NCBI RefSeq assembly: GCF_013464915.1
Contig: NZ_RAVT01000046.1
Location: 2 to 46,146, forward strand
From: Stenotrophomonas maltophilia
GTDB taxonomy: Bacteria > Pseudomonadota > Gammaproteobacteria > Xanthomonadales > Xanthomonadaceae
Length of the DNA stretch: 46,145 nucleotides
Direction of reading: 5' to 3'
Shown: positions 43,793 to 46,145 of the stretch, piece by piece
Layout of the letters: the number at the start of each line of letters is the position of its first letter
How positions within the stretch are numbered: the first letter of the stretch is position 1
The notes under the pieces: model-generated
Told to the model about the DNA's origin: nothing
What the model saw: only the letters and a program-made list of their open reading frames with translations
The model's database searches: none
Translations under genes and position numbers: made by a program

Positions 43793-44652
43793 CTTGCTGT
43801 CATTCCCTGCTCCCAGCGAAGCACTGTGTAGGACCGCCCGGGAACCCCGCCCGAGCCATTGCGTACCACTGCCTGCAACACCGACCGGCGTCCACTGCCG
43901 TCGGTTGCACGAGACTCGATACTATAGGTGCCGCTGCTGCTGGCAAGCGTTGCCGCACCGCCAGCGGTATCTGCGTCACGCTCCTGCTGGGCGCGCTGCG
44001 CCAGCACGGTGTCCGCATCCATGCCCAGTGCGGTCAGCACCGGTGCGCTGGCGAACTGCGGATCCGGCCGCGCCTGCCGGCTGTACAGGGTCAGGTGCGG
44101 CAGCATGGCCTGGTACAGCGGCCCGCGCATGCCGAGCACCCGCTGCAGCTCGCCGAGTGTCTCGAAACGCTTGTTGCGGGGGCCATAGGGCAGGCCTGCT
44201 GCGGCATAGTCGGGCGCTTCGGCACCGCCGCCGGGCTGCAGCAGGCTGTCCTCGTCACGCCAGTCGACGATCGCGCCGGCCAGCTGGCGGGCCTGCGCTT
44301 CGTCTTCCCCCAACGCCTTGAGGAAGGCGCTCAGCAGGGCCACGTCGGCCAGGTTCAGGTTGATCTTGCCGTTCTCGTCCAGCACCTTGATCTCGATGCT
44401 GGCGTCATCGAACTGCCAGCGATAGACACGGCCATCGGCACGCCAGGGCGCTCGCTGCGGATCGGCGGACAGGCGCGTCAGCGCGTACTCCAGTCCCGCT
44501 CGTGCACGCTCCTGGCCACGCGCATCATCATCCAGCACCCGCTGCTGCAGATGCTCGACCCGCGCGCTCAACGCGAACGCACCCACCAGCGCCGTCATCA
44601 GGGCGATCAGCCACAGCACCAGCACCAGCGCCGCCCCTCGCACCCGGCTCAC
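43789..44652 (-). CDS. xpsK: Type II secretion minor pseudopilin XpsK (GspK)
   Basis: 287 aa. Short leader then the hydrophobic helix GAALVLVLWLIALMTALVGA, with no Glu at +5, as usual for GspK. Large inserted domain with LDENGKINLNLADVALLSAF, IVDWRDEDSL and LGELQRVLGM, characteristic of GspK. It caps the pseudopilus tip with XpsI/XpsJ. ATGA overlaps on both sides. Confidence 0.94.
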   Translation of the reverse strand: MSRVRGAALVLVLWLIALMTALVGAFALSARVEHLQQRVLDDDARGQERARAGLEYALTRLSADPQRAPWRADGRVYRWQFDDASIEIKVLDENGKINLNLADVALLSAFLKALGEDEAQARQLAGAIVDWRDEDSLLQPGGGAEAPDYAAAGLPYGPRNKRFETLGELQRVLGMRGPLYQAMLPHLTLYSRQARPDPQFASAPVLTALGMDADTVLAQRAQQERDADTAGGAATLASSSGTYSIESRATDGSGRRSVLQAVVRNGSGGVPGRSYTVLRWEQGMTAR

Positions 44653-45281
44653 CGCGCACCTCCACTGCCGCCCGCGCGCGGAGCGACCACCAGTGCAGGC
44701 CAGGGGGCCCCCTGGGCGGGCACGATCTGGATCTCCACCAGCATCGGCAGGCGCCGGGTGTCGTCCCAGCGCGGCATCCAGTCAGTCACCTGGCCGCTGC
44801 TGGCATCGATGCCGCGATAGCGCAGCTGCACCGATTTCAGGTTCTCCACCAGCACCTCCGGCGGGCGCGGCGGATTCTCGGCAATGCGCTCGCCTTCCTG
44901 CAGCAGCACCAGGTCCAGCAGCAGGCGTTGCTGGCCGCTGCGGCCGTCCACCTGCAATGCATGCAGGTACGCCCCACCGCGGCCGAGATAACCGGGCAGA
45001 TCGGCGGCGAACAGCATGCGCTGCTCTTCGCCCTGGAAGAAGACCGGTTCGCGGGTGGGATCGGGCACTTCCAGCGGCGTGCGCAGCGCACCGGCCAGTT
45101 GTCGCCGCAGCAGGGCCTCGACCGCACGCATGCGTTCGCTCCCGGCGGCGATCTGCTCGCCACGCTGGCTCACCGCCATCGCCGAGCGCACGCTGGCGAA
45201 CGCCAACGCCAGGCCAGCGGCCAACAGCACCGTGGCCAGCATCACTTCCACCAGGGTAAAGCCTGCGGCGCGGTGCTTCAT
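44649..45281 (-). CDS. xpsJ: Type II secretion minor pseudopilin XpsJ (GspJ)
   Basis: 210 aa. Prepilin peptidase site MKHRAAG|FTLVEVMLATVLL with Glu at +5 of the mature chain. Soluble domain with MRAVEALLRRQLAGALRTPL and LVENLKSVQLRYRG, typical of GspJ. Part of the tip complex. Overlaps xpsK and xpsI by 4 nt each. Confidence 0.94.
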   Translation of the reverse strand: MKHRAAGFTLVEVMLATVLLAAGLALAFASVRSAMAVSQRGEQIAAGSERMRAVEALLRRQLAGALRTPLEVPDPTREPVFFQGEEQRMLFAADLPGYLGRGGAYLHALQVDGRSGQQRLLLDLVLLQEGERIAENPPRPPEVLVENLKSVQLRYRGIDASSGQVTDWMPRWDDTRRLPMLVEIQIVPAQGAPWPALVVAPRAGGSGGAR

Positions 45282-45703
45282 CGCGCACTCTCCAGGTCCG
45301 GCGGCAGCAGCCGCAGGCTGCGCCAGCGCAGGTGTTCGCGTTCGCCGTCGCCCCAGCGCACCTGGAGCTGCAGCTCGGCCAGCCAGGGAGCCCCCGGCGA
45401 TTGCGCCTGTGCCTGTGCCGCGTTGCCGGCACGCGGCTCAACCCATGGCTGCACCTGCAGCTCCCAATGGTATCGGCCCTGTTCCCAGTCGCCCTGCTGG
45501 CTGCCGACCTGCAATGGCGTGGCGACGCCGGCTTCGGCCAGCAATGACTGCGCATGCAGCACCGCTCGCGTGCGCAGCTCGGCCTCGCGGACCTGTTTCG
45601 CGCCACCTGACAGGCTGCCCAGCAGCAGTGTCAGCGCCAGGCCCAGCAGGGCGAAGGCGATGATCACTTCCAGCAGGGTGAAACCACGCGCCCGCCGCTT
45701 CAT
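45278..45703 (-). CDS. xpsI: Type II secretion minor pseudopilin XpsI (GspI)
   Basis: 141 aa from ATG 45703. MKRRARG|FTLLEVIIAFALLGLA is the prepilin cleavage signal. Characteristic GspI segments: REAELRTRAVLHAQSLLAEA and WELQVQPWVEP. Start chosen so that it overlaps the xpsH stop (ATGA). Confidence 0.94.
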   Translation of the reverse strand: MKRRARGFTLLEVIIAFALLGLALTLLLGSLSGGAKQVREAELRTRAVLHAQSLLAEAGVATPLQVGSQQGDWEQGRYHWELQVQPWVEPRAGNAAQAQAQSPGAPWLAELQLQVRWGDGEREHLRWRSLRLLPPDLESAR

Positions 45704-46145
45704 GGTGCCTGCCACGGGCCGGAGCGGACCTCGCCGGTCAGCCAGCCGACATCGATGCGCCATTCGGCGCCCTCACGCTGCAGGCGGATGCGGCCGCCAC
45801 TGGAGCCGCCATCGGGATGGAACTCGATCACGCCCTGCCCCGGCGCGGTGGCCAGCTGCGCGGCGCCTTCGAACTGCACCTGCAGCTGCATCGGTACATC
45901 GCCCTGCCGCTGGTTGGCGCCCTGCCAATGGCGACGCGCCGGTTCGATCACGAAGCGCTGCGGTTCACCGCGCGCGATGGCCTGGGCACGCACCATGCGC
46001 AGCTGGTTGGCGATGTCCTTACCGGCGCTGCGCAGCTGCATGCCGGCAAAGCCGCGCGACAGACCCGCGGCGGTGATCAGGCCGATCGCCGCGATCAGCG
46101 CGATCACCAGCAGCATTTCCAGCAGCGACAGGCCCGCCGCGCGCC
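45700..46145 (-). CDS. xpsH: Type II secretion minor pseudopilin XpsH (GspH), 5' end outside window
   Basis: The frame is open to the window edge; the visible N-terminal part reads RAAG|LSLLEMLLVIALIAAIG, so the prepilin cleavage site is present but the start codon lies beyond 46145. 148 visible codons. GspH-like: RSAGKDIANQLRMVRAQAIA, EFHPDGGSSGGRIRLQ and the end WLTGEVRSGPWQAP. xpsG and the ATPase/platform genes would be expected further upstream. Confidence 0.92.
   Translation of the reverse strand, partial: RAAGLSLLEMLLVIALIAAIGLITAAGLSRGFAGMQLRSAGKDIANQLRMVRAQAIARGEPQRFVIEPARRHWQGANQRQGDVPMQLQVQFEGAAQLATAPGQGVIEFHPDGGSSGGRIRLQREGAEWRIDVGWLTGEVRSGPWQAP

Overview
The window looks like a chromosomal segment of the Stenotrophomonas maltophilia group (Xanthomonadaceae). 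GC content is high. GTAG-type palindromic repeats (SMAG-like) lie between genes. There is a chaperone/usher fimbrial operon whose pilin resembles Smf-1, an Xps-type type II secretion operon, and an Ax21-like outer-membrane protein. The species is inferred from these features; no database search was possible.

Layout. (1) 1-11.2 kb: the conserved minus-strand order glyA - nrdR - ribD - ribE - ribB, with an FMN riboswitch in front of ribE. Two apparently lineage-specific groups interrupt it. One is three tandem paralogous four-helix membrane proteins between glyA and nrdR. The other is a plus-strand block between ribD and ribE: an Ax21-like barrel protein followed by four paralogous exported proteins with a six-cysteine pattern, of which the last is truncated. 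(2) 11.3-15.2 kb: an RcnB-like periplasmic protein, the ABC-F factor EttA, and an NCS2 purine permease. (3) 15.2-29.2 kb: a nine-gene minus-strand cellulose operon, bcsE-F-G-R-Q-A-B-C-Z. Every junction overlaps, and it includes two 59-codon genes (bcsR, bcsF). It encodes synthase, export, c-di-GMP sensing and phosphoethanolamine modification. (4) 29.4-35.3 kb: a fimbrial operon (pilin, chaperone, usher, tip adhesin) with a divergently read orphan pilin-domain gene. (5) 35.3-38.3 kb: pncB and two overlapping family 2 glycosyltransferase genes. (6) 38.3-38.96 kb: a gene-free block of nested inverted repeats and SMAG-like hairpins. (7) 38.96-46.15 kb: the distal part of a type II secretion operon, xpsH-I-J-K-L-M-N-D, with xpsH running off the window edge.

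How the parts fit. Cellulose and fimbriae are both surface adhesion/biofilm determinants and lie next to each other. Imperfect Clp(CRP)-like palindromes lie upstream of both, which hints at shared c-di-GMP-linked control; this is inference. The least explained content is the six-cysteine exported protein array, the 4-TM trio, the orphan pilin domain, a 39-nt palindrome family (three copies) and the nested palindrome block.
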